From an uncultured Ilyobacter sp. (GTDB taxonomy: Bacteria; Fusobacteriota; Fusobacteriia; Fusobacteriales; Fusobacteriaceae), in assembly GCF_963668085.1 (NCBI RefSeq), contig NZ_OY764059.1, positions 1,984,001 to 2,048,000 of the forward strand: DNA of 64,000 nt, written 5' to 3'. The position numbers were made by a program, and so were the translations under genes. The first letter of the stretch is position 1. Each line of letters opens with the position of its first letter. Positions 9,331 through 23,720 of the stretch are shown here, one piece after another. The notes under the pieces were generated by a model. It did no database searches. It was not told the origin of the DNA and worked only from the letters and a program-made list of their open reading frames with translations.

Positions 9331-10590
9331 TTACTTAACTTCAGCTATTGATACCTTTAATTCGTCTCCGACTATTTTATCAAGTATTTTTTTAGGTAGT
9401 ATTATTTTCTCCATCTCTCCTGGAGCCAGATGTTTTTTTGTAAGGGATACAAGAGTTTGATCTCCGTCTTTTACCTCTAACTTTACATCTCTGTAGACAT
9501 TATTTACTCTCATAAATATTTCTAATTTATCATCTATATTTTCAAGTCTGATTTTCTGAGGAACAGTATAACTAACTCCAAAGTCAGCCTTAACTTTTTT
9601 GTATATGTCGCTCTGTTTTACATTTCCGCTTATATATCTTGCTGCCGCTTTTCCTGCTCTTCTAGATTCTGCGCTCACAAAGTCAACAAGGTCATGTACA
9701 TGTACTACGTTTCCGCATGCAAATATTCCTGGAACACTTGTTTCCATTAGTTCATTTACAATAGGTCCCGAAGTTCTCTGATCTATATCTATTTTTGCAG
9801 TTCTAGAAAGTTCATTTTCAGGTATCAATCCCACTGAAAGTAAAAGAGTATCACAATCATAGTGTATCTCAGTTCCAGGAATCGGTCTTCTGTTGGCATC
9901 TACTTTAGCTACAGTTATCCCTTCTACCCTCTCTTTTCCTTTTATGTTTGTTACAGTATGACTAAGTAATAGAGGTATATCATAGTCCTCTAAACACTGT
10001 ACTATGTTTCTCGTAAGCCCTCCTGAAAAAGGCATAAGTTCTACTACTGCTTCTACCTTAGCACCTTCTAAAGTCATTCTTCTAGCCATTATGAGACCTA
10101 TATCTCCAGATCCCAAGATTACAACTTTTTTACCTACCATGTAACCTTCCATGTTTATGAATCTCTGGGCTGCTCCTGCGGTAAATACTCCTGCAGGTCT
10201 GTCTCCCGGTATAGAGATCGCTCCCCTTGTTCTTTCTCTGCATCCCATGGCCATTATTATCGCTTCAGCCTCTACTTCCATGTATCCGTCTACAGTATTT
10301 ATCAGTTGAAGTTTTTTAGTGTTATCCATGTTCAGCACCATGGTATCTAGTTTATACTCTATACCTAATTCCATCATCTGGTTTATGAATCTTTGGGCAT
10401 ATTCAGGTCCTGTAAGTTCCTCTTTAAATTCGTGAAGTCCAAAACCATTATGAATACACTGCTGTAGGATTCCTCCTAACTCTTTATCTCTCTCTATCAC
10501 CAATATATCTTTTACTCCGTTATTCTTAGCCTCTATTGCTGCTGCAAGACCAGCTGGTCCTCCTCCTATAACTACAAGCTCACGTTTCAT
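9331..10590 (-). CDS. NAD(P)/FAD-dependent oxidoreductase, glycerol operon copy 2
   Basis: The 419 residues are identical to those at 3085-4344, with a few silent base changes (for example around 9437-9443). FAD and NAD(P) motifs are therefore the same: GGGPAGLAAA at 9-18 and GSGDIG at 160-165. Operon position between GlpA and DUF1667 is also the same. Complete protein identity alongside diverged glpF genes points to recent duplication or gene conversion. Confidence 0.88.
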   Translation of the reverse strand: MKRELVVIGGGPAGLAAAIEAKNNGVKDILVIERDKELGGILQQCIHNGFGLHEFKEELTGPEYAQRFINQMMELGIEYKLDTMVLNMDNTKKLQLINTVDGYMEVEAEAIIMAMGCRERTRGAISIPGDRPAGVFTAGAAQRFINMEGYMVGKKVVILGSGDIGLIMARRMTLEGAKVEAVVELMPFSGGLTRNIVQCLEDYDIPLLLSHTVTNIKGKERVEGITVAKVDANRRPIPGTEIHYDCDTLLLSVGLIPENELSRTAKIDIDQRTSGPIVNELMETSVPGIFACGNVVHVHDLVDFVSAESRRAGKAAARYISGNVKQSDIYKKVKADFGVSYTVPQKIRLENIDDKLEIFMRVNNVYRDVKLEVKDGDQTLVSLTKKHLAPGEMEKIILPKKILDKIVGDELKVSIAEVK

Positions 10591-10604
10591 TATATAATAC
10601 CTCC

Positions 10605-12032
10605 CTATTTCGTTTCCCCTGTTAGGATGTAAGAGTTCTTCTTATCTAAAACAACCTCTTCCAAGCTTACATTCAGTTCTCTTGCCAATATCTCCTGAAC
10701 TCTCGGACCGCAGAATCCTCCCTGACATCTTCCCATACCAGGTCTGCATCTCTTCTTAACTCCGTCTACAGTTCTTGCTCCTACTTTTCTATGAATAGAG
10801 CTTACAATTTCACCCTCAGTTATATTCTCACATCTGCATATTACTCTTCCATACTGTGGATTTTCTTTTATCAGTTCTTTTTTCTCTTCTGCGTTTAGCT
10901 CCATGAATATTATCTGTTCTCTCTTAGGGTTAAAGTTTGCTTTTTCATCTGCTCCCCCTAGTTTTTCCACTGCCATCTTAGCTACGTCTAGTCCTATTGC
11001 AGGCGCCGCAGAAAGTCCCGGAGATTTTATTCCTGCCACATCAAAGAATAGTGGTGCGCCAGGCGCTTCCTCTATTATGAAGTCTCCTCTGTCTCCTTCA
11101 GCTCTAAGCCCTGCGAAACTTCTTATTGATTCTCTGAAGTGAATTCCAGGAACAGATTTTACTGCATGCTCCTTTACAAATTCAAGTTGTTCTGTAGTTG
11201 TAGAGATATCATCTCTGTCATCCATATCCTGCGCGTCAGGTCCTAACAATAGGTTTCCGTGAACTGTAGGAGTTACCAGTATTCCTTTTCCAAGTTCTGT
11301 TGGACATTGGAATATTACCTGCCCTACAAGTTCTCCCTGTGTCTTATCCATTACAAAGTACTGACCTCTTCTAGGTTTTATCTTAAAAGTTTCTTCAGAT
11401 ACCATGTTGTGGATTTTATCTGCATAAACTCCCGAAGCATTTATTACTACCTTTGCCTCAAAGTTTCTTTCTTGAGTTATTATTCTGTATCCTGTTTCTA
11501 GCTTTTCTATATCAACAACGTCTTGATTCAATTCTATATTTACGCCATTCTCTGCTGCATTTTCAAGCATTGCTATAGTCAGTTCCCAGGGTCCTACAAT
11601 CCCTGCTGTTTTAGCATGAAGAGCTGCTACTACCTCATCACTGATGTTTGGTTCTAGCTTTTTTATCTCATCTTTTTCCAATAACTCCATTTCAGGTATA
11701 CCGTTTATGATTCCTCTTTTATACAGTAAATCTAAGTGTCCTCTCTCCTCTTCAGAAAAGGCCAGAACCAGAGATCCGCATCTTTCAAAAGGTACTGCTA
11801 ACTCATCGCATATTTTATCAAACATTGCATTTCCAAGAGCGTTGTATTTCGCCATAAGAGTTCCCTCATGAGCATCATACCCCGCATGTACAATTGCAGA
11901 ATTCGCCTTTGTTGTTCCATTTGATACATCATTTTCTTTTTCTATCACCACTACATTAAGGTCATATTTAGAAAGCTCTCTGGCAACAGAAGCGCCTATA
12001 ACCCCAGCCCCAATTATCGCAACATCATACAT
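10605..12032 (-). CDS. glpA: Glycerol-3-phosphate dehydrogenase, GlpA-like, copy 2
   Basis: This 475-residue protein has the same FAD domain plus BFD-like [2Fe-2S] domain as copy 1, with all four cluster cysteines kept. Differences from copy 1 cluster in the middle of the protein (roughly plus-strand 11380-11660), while both ends are almost identical in DNA. It is preceded by the same promoter and leader terminator as copy 1. Both copies look functional. Confidence 0.88.
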   Translation of the reverse strand: MYDVAIIGAGVIGASVARELSKYDLNVVVIEKENDVSNGTTKANSAIVHAGYDAHEGTLMAKYNALGNAMFDKICDELAVPFERCGSLVLAFSEEERGHLDLLYKRGIINGIPEMELLEKDEIKKLEPNISDEVVAALHAKTAGIVGPWELTIAMLENAAENGVNIELNQDVVDIEKLETGYRIITQERNFEAKVVINASGVYADKIHNMVSEETFKIKPRRGQYFVMDKTQGELVGQVIFQCPTELGKGILVTPTVHGNLLLGPDAQDMDDRDDISTTTEQLEFVKEHAVKSVPGIHFRESIRSFAGLRAEGDRGDFIIEEAPGAPLFFDVAGIKSPGLSAAPAIGLDVAKMAVEKLGGADEKANFNPKREQIIFMELNAEEKKELIKENPQYGRVICRCENITEGEIVSSIHRKVGARTVDGVKKRCRPGMGRCQGGFCGPRVQEILARELNVSLEEVVLDKKNSYILTGETK

Positions 12033-12097
12033 ATCTCTTCTACCTCCCTAATAAATAACTACATTCAAGGATCTTTATTTAAGAAAGAATACCAGAT

Positions 12098-12152
12098 CAA
12101 TAAAAAATGCCAAGTAAACAGGAAGGTACAATGGTACCCCTGCATACTTGGC
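12098..12152 (-). terminator. Leader terminator (probable GlpP-controlled attenuator) before glpA copy 2
   Basis: The element is the same as at 5852-5906, shifted by 6246 bases: GCCAAGTA/TACTTGGC with nested CAGG/CCTG and GGTAC/GTACC stems, then a T-rich run. Its conservation in both copies supports a regulatory role. Confidence 0.78.
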
Positions 12153-12191
12153 TCTCATAATCTCTCTTGCCTTTATTATGTTCTTTTTTAT

Positions 12192-12219
12192 ATTATACTA
12201 TTCTTTTGCTCATAGTCAA
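12192..12219 (-). promoter_or_regulatory. Promoter of glpA operon copy 2
   Basis: TTGACT (12214-12219) and TATAAT (12192-12197) are 16 bases apart on the minus strand, matching copy 1. Confidence 0.75.
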
Positions 12220-12271
12220 TGTTTTTTTATCTTTAAATTTCCTAAGGCACAAAAACCAAGTTCTGTTTAGA

Positions 12272-13783
<1,512 letters not shown>

Positions 13784-13825
13784 TTAACTTGACCTCCCAG
13801 AATTTTTAATATAAAAATCAACCGA

Positions 13826-13869
13826 ATTATCAAATGTTAATATAAAAACACCGTAAGAAATTTGATAAT
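13826..13869 (-). repeat. Inverted repeat in the copy-specific glpF-glpK spacer
   Basis: ATTATCAAAT (13826-13835) and ATTTGATAAT (13860-13869) form a 10-base inverted repeat around 24 bases. It lies in about 108 extra bases present only between glpF and glpK of copy 2. No T-run follows, so it is not an obvious terminator; a processing hairpin or operator is possible. Confidence 0.5.
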
Positions 13870-13930
13870 AAACCTTTTAAAAATTATATGTTTAAAACTT
13901 TAATTTTATTTATTTCTCTAGAATTTCAGA

Positions 13931-14650
13931 CTAGCTCCAAACACTTAGGCATGCAGTATATAGCTGTGCCCCTATAATTCCTCCTATAATAGGAGCCACT
14001 ACTGGAATCCATGCATAAGCCCAGTCAGAGTCTCTCTTTCCTTTTATAGGAAGTAAGGCATGAGCTATTCTAGGTCCTAAATCTCTTGCTGGGTTTATAG
14101 CATATCCAGTAGGTCCTCCAAGACTTAGACCAAGTGACCAAACAAGTATACCTACTAGAAGAGCCGCCATAGGTCCTACGTTGTTGTTTCCATTAGTTAT
14201 CCCTAGTACACCCATAACCAGCATAGCCGCACCTATTATCTCAGTTATTGCATTCCACTTTGCTCCGCTTATTGCAGGACCTGTAGAAAAAGTAGCAAGT
14301 TTACCGTCTGCATCCTCTGTTTCGTCATAGTGCTGTTTATATGTCAGATATACAAGTACTCCTCCAGTAAATGCCCCGGCTACCTGAGCCGCTATATATC
14401 CTGGAACCATTCCCCAGTCAAAGGCTCCTATAGTTGCAAGTGCTATTGTTACTGCAGGATTGATGTGAGCTCCACTTACCCATCCAGTTACATATACTGC
14501 CACAGCCACCGCAAATCCCCAACCGGCAGTTATAACTATCCAACCACTGTTGTTACCCTTACTCTTGTTTAGAACCACATTTGCAACTACGCCGTTACCA
14601 AGTAATATTAGAATCATCGTACCTATAAACTCTGCTAAATAAACTCCCAT
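13931..14650 (-). CDS. glpF: Glycerol uptake facilitator (aquaglyceroporin), copy 2
   Basis: This 239-residue MIP channel has both NPA loops and the glycerol-type NPARD. It differs from copy 1 at about 24 residues, mostly in transmembrane segments and the C-terminus. GGAGGAG lies 8 bases before the ATG. It is the first gene of the main glp operon downstream of glpP, behind a promoter and a leader terminator (14686-14790) that copy 1 lacks. Confidence 0.95.
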   Translation of the reverse strand: MGVYLAEFIGTMILILLGNGVVANVVLNKSKGNNSGWIVITAGWGFAVAVAVYVTGWVSGAHINPAVTIALATIGAFDWGMVPGYIAAQVAGAFTGGVLVYLTYKQHYDETEDADGKLATFSTGPAISGAKWNAITEIIGAAMLVMGVLGITNGNNNVGPMAALLVGILVWSLGLSLGGPTGYAINPARDLGPRIAHALLPIKGKRDSDWAYAWIPVVAPIIGGIIGAQLYTACLSVWS

Positions 14651-14685
14651 TTCATCACTCCTCCTGTTTTTTTATATGCGTTTTC

Positions 14686-14741
14686 AAAATAAAAAAAACT
14701 ACAAAAAAGTCAGACACCTAAAGTGAACTTTTTTTGTAGTT
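14686..14741 (-). terminator. Leader terminator (probable antitermination target) before glpF copy 2
   Basis: On the minus strand AACTACAAAAAAAGT pairs with ACTTTTTTGTAGTT with a single bulge, then eight T follow. It lies between a promoter and glpF, with glpP directly upstream, which suits antitermination by GlpP. The stem sequence differs from that of the glpA leaders. Confidence 0.75.
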
Positions 14742-14761
14742 TCTCCATTCTCCTACTACAT

Positions 14762-14790
14762 ATATTATTTTAATTAAAATTCGCTTCAAA
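14762..14790 (-). promoter_or_regulatory. Promoter of glpF copy 2
   Basis: TTTGAA (14785-14790) and TAATAT (14762-14767) on the minus strand are 17 bases apart, upstream of the leader terminator. Confidence 0.6.
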
Positions 14791-14804
14791 GAACAACCAC
14801 GTGT

Positions 14805-14879
14805 ACACTTTTTAAAAGTTTTAGATCTTTTATTAGTCAAAGTGTGGTTATTTGTTACACTTTTATGTTATTACACTTT
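14805..14879. repeat. Cluster of ACACTTT / AAAGTGT repeats upstream of the glpF promoter
   Basis: ACACTTT occurs at 14805, 14857 and 14873, and its complement AAAGTGT at 14839, all within 75 bases upstream of the -35 region. GTGTACAC at 14801-14808 is a perfect palindrome overlapping the first. They could be binding sites for a transcription factor; none is identified. The rest of the 14651-15057 gap holds the leader, the promoter and the glpP terminator. Confidence 0.45.
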
Positions 14880-15003
14880 ATTGATATTGTCAATGAAACA
14901 AGTTAAAAATATTTTTTTCACTTTGATTTCTTATATATCTTCTAGACTGCAACCCCTGGTATCTCTCTATTCGATCAAAAATAGAAAATAATATAATTTC
15001 AAA

Positions 15004-15033
15004 ATAAAAAGACGAAGTTCAAGAAACCTCGCC
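15004..15033 (-). terminator. Intrinsic terminator of glpP
   Basis: GGCGAGGTT pairs with AACTTCGTC (two G-U pairs) around TCTTG, followed by TTTTTATTTT on the minus strand. Confidence 0.78.
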
Positions 15034-15057
15034 TTAATAATATAATCATATTTTTGA

Positions 15058-15624
15058 CTATACATCCCATAGTTGTGTTTTGGTCGTGGACACTCCAGAA
15101 GCTCCAGCTCCAAGAGCATTCATTATATCTTCTTTATCAGTTATCAAGCCCCCTGCTATTACAGGAAGATTTAGTTCGTTCGAAAGTCTTTTTATTATCT
15201 TTGGCATAAGTCCCGGCAGTATTTCCACTGCATCAGGTTTTGTTTCTCTAGCATATTTCAGACTGTTTTCCAAAGATATCGAATCCAAAAGAAAAAATCT
15301 CTGGATTACTCTTACATTTAGTTTTTTAGCGGTTTTAATCAAGTTATATTTCGTGCTTATTATTCCATCTAATGCCGTATTTTTTATAAGATATTCCAAA
15401 GCGTATGTAGAATGAGACAAGCCCTCTACTAGATCTGCATGTACAAAAACAATTTTACCTTTCTCCTTGAGCTCTTCCACCATGCCTTTTATATTAAACA
15501 AATTTGATGTAAGTATAAATACAATTTCACTTTCTTCCATTAGAGCCTTTTGAAATCCTTTCTCGTCCTTTATTGCCGGTATCACAGGATTTCTTTCAAG
15601 TATTTCTTTGATAAAATTTGACAT
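15058..15624 (-). CDS. glpP: Glycerol-3-phosphate-responsive antiterminator GlpP
   Basis: The 188-residue protein matches the GlpP family, RNA-binding antiterminators with a TIM-barrel-like fold that respond to glycerol-3-phosphate. Visible features are NPVIPAIKD near the N-terminus, IVFILTSN, VHADLVEGLS, DGIISTKYN, EILPGLMPKII and GGLITDKED. In Bacillus, GlpP allows transcription past terminators in glp leaders. Here three such leader terminators lie within 10 kb downstream on the same strand. The frame opens at a TTG (15643-15645), but AAGGAGG lies inside that extension and 7 bases before the ATG at 15622-15624, which is taken as the start. Confidence 0.9.
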   Translation of the reverse strand: MSNFIKEILERNPVIPAIKDEKGFQKALMEESEIVFILTSNLFNIKGMVEELKEKGKIVFVHADLVEGLSHSTYALEYLIKNTALDGIISTKYNLIKTAKKLNVRVIQRFFLLDSISLENSLKYARETKPDAVEILPGLMPKIIKRLSNELNLPVIAGGLITDKEDIMNALGAGASGVSTTKTQLWDV

Positions 15625-15744
15625 ATATTCCTCCTTAAAAAACAAGTAATTCTTACAAAACTAAAGAGATTTTTACTCATTGATTTTGTATAGAAATAAT
15701 ACCCTAACTTAATTATAACACTGAATATCCTTTATTATAAGTTT

Positions 15745-15777
15745 AAAATAAAAAGTAGAGGAGTTGCCTCTACTTTT
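15745..15777 (-). terminator. Intrinsic terminator of the nfnAB gene
   Basis: AAAAGTAGAGG and CCTCTACTTTT form an 11-base perfect stem (15751-15777), followed by TTTATTTTAAA on the minus strand. Confidence 0.88.
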
Positions 15778-15820
15778 TAACTTGTATATTCATAAAATTA
15801 TCACAAAACTTTTATAAAAA

Positions 15821-18127
15821 CTATTTTTTCCTCTTTTTCTCCAAATATACCTCTATTTCAGCTGCTGCTTTTTTTCCAGCTTCCATTGCGAGAATTACCG
15901 TAGCCGCACCTGTTACTGCATCTCCACCGGCATATACACCTTCTCTCGAGGTTCTGTAGCTTCCCTCTTCTGTAGCTATACAGTTCCATTTGTTTATATC
16001 AAGACCCTCAGTTGTAGACGGTATCAAAGTATTCGGTTTAGTTCCTATAGCCATTATAACGCTGTCCACTTCCATCACAAATTCAGATCCCTCTATCTCA
16101 ACAGGTCTTCTTCTGCCTGATTGGTCAGCTTCTCCTAGTTCCATTCTGACACATCTCATCCCCTCTACTGCTCCTGTAGAATCAACGATTATTTCTACCG
16201 GGTTTACAAGGACATCCATTATTACGCCTTCCTCTTTTGCATGGTGTACCTCTTCCACTCTAGCAGGAAGTTCAGCCTCACTTCTTCTATAAACTATGTG
16301 AGTTTCAGCACCGAGTCTAGCAGCAGTCCTAGCTCCATCCATGGCCACATTTCCCCCACCTACTACTGCACATTTTTTACCCACGGCAACAGGAGTCATA
16401 TAACCGGTTTTATGTGCCTTCATTAGATTTACCCTTGTTAAAAATTCATTTGCAGAAAATACTCCGTTTGCATTTTCACCGGGAATCCCCATAAAGTTTG
16501 GAAGTCCAGCACCGCTTCCTATAAATACAGCACTATATCCCTCTTTTTTCATAAGATTATCCACAGTGAAAGTTTTTCCAATTACTGCATTTGTTACTAT
16601 CTCTACCCCTAGTTTTTTTACATTTTCTATCTCTTTTTGGACTACTTTTTCTTTAGGTAACCTAAACTCCGGTATACCGTAAGTCAGTACTCCTCCAGCT
16701 TCATGTAATGCTTCAAAAACAGTCACTTTATAACCTAATTTTGCCAGTTCACTGGCTGCGGCAAGTCCTGCAGGTCCGCTTCCAACTACAGCTATTTTTT
16801 CTGGTTTTTCTTCTGCCTGGTCAGCCTTTGTCCCATGCATTAGTGCATAGTCCCCTACAAATTTTTCCAACTTACCTATTGATACAGGCTCTCCCTTTAT
16901 TCCAACTATACATTTAGCTTCACATTGAGATTCCTGTGGACATACTCTTCCGCATATTGCAGGAAAACATGAGCTTTCAAATATTATTTTAGCTGCCTCA
17001 TCTATATTTGATTTTTTTAGCTCCTGTATAAACCCAGGTATGTTTATCGATACAGGACATCCCTCTATACACTTGGCATTTTTACAATTTAGACATCTTT
17101 CCGATTCACATATGGCTTCTTCGAGAGTGTAACCTGTACACACCTCTTCGAAATTTTTAACTCTTATTTCAGGATCTAAAGAATGTGCTATAACTCTTTT
17201 TTTCTTATCTCTTTCTACCGGTTTTTCTTCTTTATGGTCATGGCATCCGCAGCCACCGTGATGATGTTCATGTCCGCTTTCATGGTCCTCTTTTTCCAGG
17301 ATTTTTCTACCCTCTTCATTTTTATACATTCTCTGCCTTCTCATGGCCTCATCAAAGTCCACTTGGTGCCCGTCAAACTCAGGACCATCTACACATGCAA
17401 ATTTAACCTCATCGCCTATTGTCACACGACATGCCCCACACATACCGGTTCCATCAACCATTAGGGGATTCAAGCTGACAACTGTTGGCAAGTTATACTC
17501 CTTGGTTTTCATTGCTACAAACTTCATCATGATCATAGGTCCTATTGCAACAACCTCATCATATTTTTTCCCATCTTTTTCTACTAACTGCTCTAAAAGG
17601 TCGGTTACTTTTCCGTGGACTCCATAACTTCCGTCATCAGTACATATATAGAGGTTCTTAGAGACCTCTTTAAACTCATCTTCTAGTATAAGAGTATCTG
17701 CACTTCTAGTCCCTATTATCACATCTACATCTATATTATTCTCTTTCATCCATTTTACCTGGGGATACACAGGTGCAGTTCCTACTCCCCCTGCTATAAA
17801 AAGAAACTTCTTTTTCTTTAACTTTTCTATATCTTCATTTACAAATTCACTTTCATGTCCTAAAGGACCTGCTACATCTATAAAATAATCCCCTTCATTC
17901 ATTTGGCCCATGCTTTGAGTACTTTGTCCAAGCACCTGAAAAACAATAGTTACAAGACCTTGTTCTCGGTCATAATCACAAACTGTAAGAGGTATTCTCT
18001 CACCTTTTTCTTCATTTCTTACTATAAGAAAATGTCCTGGCTTAGCCGAATTGGCAAGTGCCGGAGCATATATATCCATCAAATATATATTTTCAGTTAA
18101 TTTTCTTTTTTTCTTTATTTCAAACAT
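15821..18127 (-). CDS. Fused NfnA-NfnB: NADH-dependent reduced ferredoxin:NADP+ oxidoreductase
   Basis: The protein has 768 residues. Residues 1-275 are a PyrK/NfnA-like reductase: FAD domain, NAD site IAGGVGTAPVYPQ (111-123), and a [2Fe-2S] site with Cys230, Cys233 and Cys245. A His-rich linker (282-298) follows. Residues 310-768 resemble the NADPH glutamate synthase small chain/NfnB. They carry a cysteine cluster at 345, 348, 353 and 357, a second at 387-406, an FAD motif VGSGPAGLAAA (448-458), and the NADPH motif VVGGGNVAMDGARTA. Separate NfnA and NfnB bifurcate electrons between NADH, ferredoxin and NADPH; fusion of both halves supports that role. Databases may label it dihydroorotate dehydrogenase/glutamate synthase, but no pyrimidine or glutamate genes adjoin. 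It has its own promoter and terminator. Confidence 0.87.
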   Translation of the reverse strand: MFEIKKKRKLTENIYLMDIYAPALANSAKPGHFLIVRNEEKGERIPLTVCDYDREQGLVTIVFQVLGQSTQSMGQMNEGDYFIDVAGPLGHESEFVNEDIEKLKKKKFLFIAGGVGTAPVYPQVKWMKENNIDVDVIIGTRSADTLILEDEFKEVSKNLYICTDDGSYGVHGKVTDLLEQLVEKDGKKYDEVVAIGPMIMMKFVAMKTKEYNLPTVVSLNPLMVDGTGMCGACRVTIGDEVKFACVDGPEFDGHQVDFDEAMRRQRMYKNEEGRKILEKEDHESGHEHHHGGCGCHDHKEEKPVERDKKKRVIAHSLDPEIRVKNFEEVCTGYTLEEAICESERCLNCKNAKCIEGCPVSINIPGFIQELKKSNIDEAAKIIFESSCFPAICGRVCPQESQCEAKCIVGIKGEPVSIGKLEKFVGDYALMHGTKADQAEEKPEKIAVVGSGPAGLAAASELAKLGYKVTVFEALHEAGGVLTYGIPEFRLPKEKVVQKEIENVKKLGVEIVTNAVIGKTFTVDNLMKKEGYSAVFIGSGAGLPNFMGIPGENANGVFSANEFLTRVNLMKAHKTGYMTPVAVGKKCAVVGGGNVAMDGARTAARLGAETHIVYRRSEAELPARVEEVHHAKEEGVIMDVLVNPVEIIVDSTGAVEGMRCVRMELGEADQSGRRRPVEIEGSEFVMEVDSVIMAIGTKPNTLIPSTTEGLDINKWNCIATEEGSYRTSREGVYAGGDAVTGAATVILAMEAGKKAAAEIEVYLEKKRKK

Positions 18128-18236
18128 CTTCTTCCCCCTACTTTTATTTTTTGTGAAAAGTATACCCCTATAATCTTTCCACTTATAGCCTTATTTTATG
18201 TCTCTCTATTGAAAAAAATCATTTTAATTAGTTGAA

Positions 18237-18245
18237 ATTATACCA
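18237..18245 (-). promoter_or_regulatory. Extended -10 promoter of the nfnAB gene
   Basis: TGGTATAAT on the minus strand is an extended -10 element; no good -35 is visible 16-18 bases upstream. It gives a leader of about 105 bases. Confidence 0.5.
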
Positions 18246-18318
18246 TAATATCTCTGTTTTGGCCACTTTTAAACCTGAAAGAAATTTTGATTTAAAAAAA
18301 GTCCAAAAAATAAAAAAA

Positions 18319-18394
18319 TGGCGCTTCCAGCTGGACTCGAACCAGCGACAACGCGATTAACAGTCGCGCGCTCTACCAACTGAGCTATGGAAGC
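18319..18394 (-). tRNA. tRNA-Asn (GTT anticodon)
   Basis: The 76-base cloverleaf has the acceptor stem GCTTCCA/TGGAAGC, D loop AGCTCAGTTGGTAGAGC, anticodon loop CTGTTAA (GTT), T arm GGTTCGAGTCC and encoded CCA. It is the last gene of the rRNA operon. Straight after CCA the minus strand reads T7-A-T6, which could help end transcription. Confidence 0.95.
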
Positions 18395-18406
18395 ACATAT
18401 ATAAAA

Positions 18407-18524
18407 GCTTGGCAAGTACCTATCCTCCCGGAGGGCTGCCCCTCAAGTACTTTCAGCGTATGCAGGCTTAACTTCTGGGTTCGGAATGTGACCAGGTGTA
18501 CCCCTACAGCTATTCTCACCAAGC
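18407..18524 (-). rRNA. rrf: 5S ribosomal RNA
   Basis: About 118 bases. The ends GCTTGGTGAG and GTACTTGCCAAGC pair as helix I. The conserved interior CCGAACCCAGAAGTTAAGC is present on the minus strand. It follows 23S by about 70 bases. Confidence 0.93.
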
Positions 18525-18597
18525 TGTTATCAACATTTATATATTGATATCATATTCTTTTGTCTGCCATGGGCATTCAAAACTATATAGTAGATTT

Positions 18598-21530
<2,933 letters not shown>

Positions 21531-21668
21531 AATTGTTCATCAGCTAACTCTCTTTCTTGACAAATTTTACTTCGAATGAAATAAATTCATTCTCGAAAAT
21601 TTCGTCAGAAAAAAAATTTAATGTTGATTTCTCTACTATATAGTTTCCAATGTCCATACATAAAAAAA

Positions 21669-21744
21669 TGGTGGAGATAAGCGGAGTCGAACCGCTGACC
21701 TTCGCAGTGCAAGTGCGACGCTCTCCCAACTGAGCTATATCCCC
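21669..21744 (-). tRNA. tRNA-Ala (TGC anticodon)
   Basis: The 76-base cloverleaf has the acceptor GGGGATA/TATCTCC, anticodon loop CTTGCAC (TGC) and encoded CCA. It is one of two spacer tRNAs between 16S and 23S. Confidence 0.95.
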
Positions 21745-21751
21745 ATACCTA

Positions 21752-21828
21752 TGGTGCGTTCGAGTGGACTCGAACCACCGACCTCACGCTTATCAGGCGT
21801 GTGCTCTAACCACCTGAGCTACGAACGC
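21752..21828 (-). tRNA. tRNA-Ile (GAT anticodon)
   Basis: The 77-base cloverleaf has the acceptor GCGTTCG/CGAACGC, anticodon loop CTGATAA (GAT) and encoded CCA. It lies first in the 16S-23S spacer, 7 bases before tRNA-Ala. Confidence 0.95.
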
Positions 21829-21882
21829 GTTTTAGTAATGAGAACACTACCAAATAAATAGAGAAGGTTGTCTGTGCTCCTT

Positions 21883-23408
<1,526 letters not shown>

Positions 23409-23419
23409 AAGTTTATTTA

Positions 23420-23470
23420 AATCTCTTGCGAGATTATTAACACCTAACTTGGTCCAAATCTTGTTTGGAC
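23420..23470 (-). other. rRNA leader hairpins upstream of 16S
   Basis: Two short perfect stems lie between the promoter and 16S: AATCTC-GCAA-GAGATT (23420-23435) and GTCCAAA-CAAGA-TTTGGAC (23452-23470). They are likely precursor processing or antitermination structures. The rest of the 23409-23718 gap holds the promoter and the dacA terminator. Confidence 0.5.
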
Positions 23471-23568
23471 TTCTTTATGTCATATCTGACATTCTTTTGA
23501 CTTCCTTCTCTATTTAATTGCTAATGTCCTATATTTCCTTTCACACCGCTCTCTTGCGGACAAGAAAT

Positions 23569-23597
23569 ATAATAACATAACTAAAAAGATGAGTCAA
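23569..23597 (-). promoter_or_regulatory. rRNA operon promoter
   Basis: TTGACT (23592-23597) and TATTAT (23569-23574) are 17 bases apart on the minus strand. A very A/T-rich tract directly upstream resembles an UP element. Confidence 0.82.
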
Positions 23598-23680
23598 CGA
23601 TTTTTTTCTTTTTTTTAACAAAATTTTATCTAGAATACATTGTTAAAATTCATACCTTAACAAAACTAGGGTTTAAAACT

Positions 23681-23720
23681 AAAAGAGTCCCCTTTCACGA
23701 ACATGAAAGGGGACTCTTTT
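23681..23720 (-). terminator. Intrinsic terminator of dacA
   Basis: A perfect 17-base stem (AAAAGAGTCCCCTTTCA with its complement) encloses a 6-base loop and is followed by AGTTTTAAA on the minus strand. The dacA stop codon overlaps the stem base. Confidence 0.85.
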
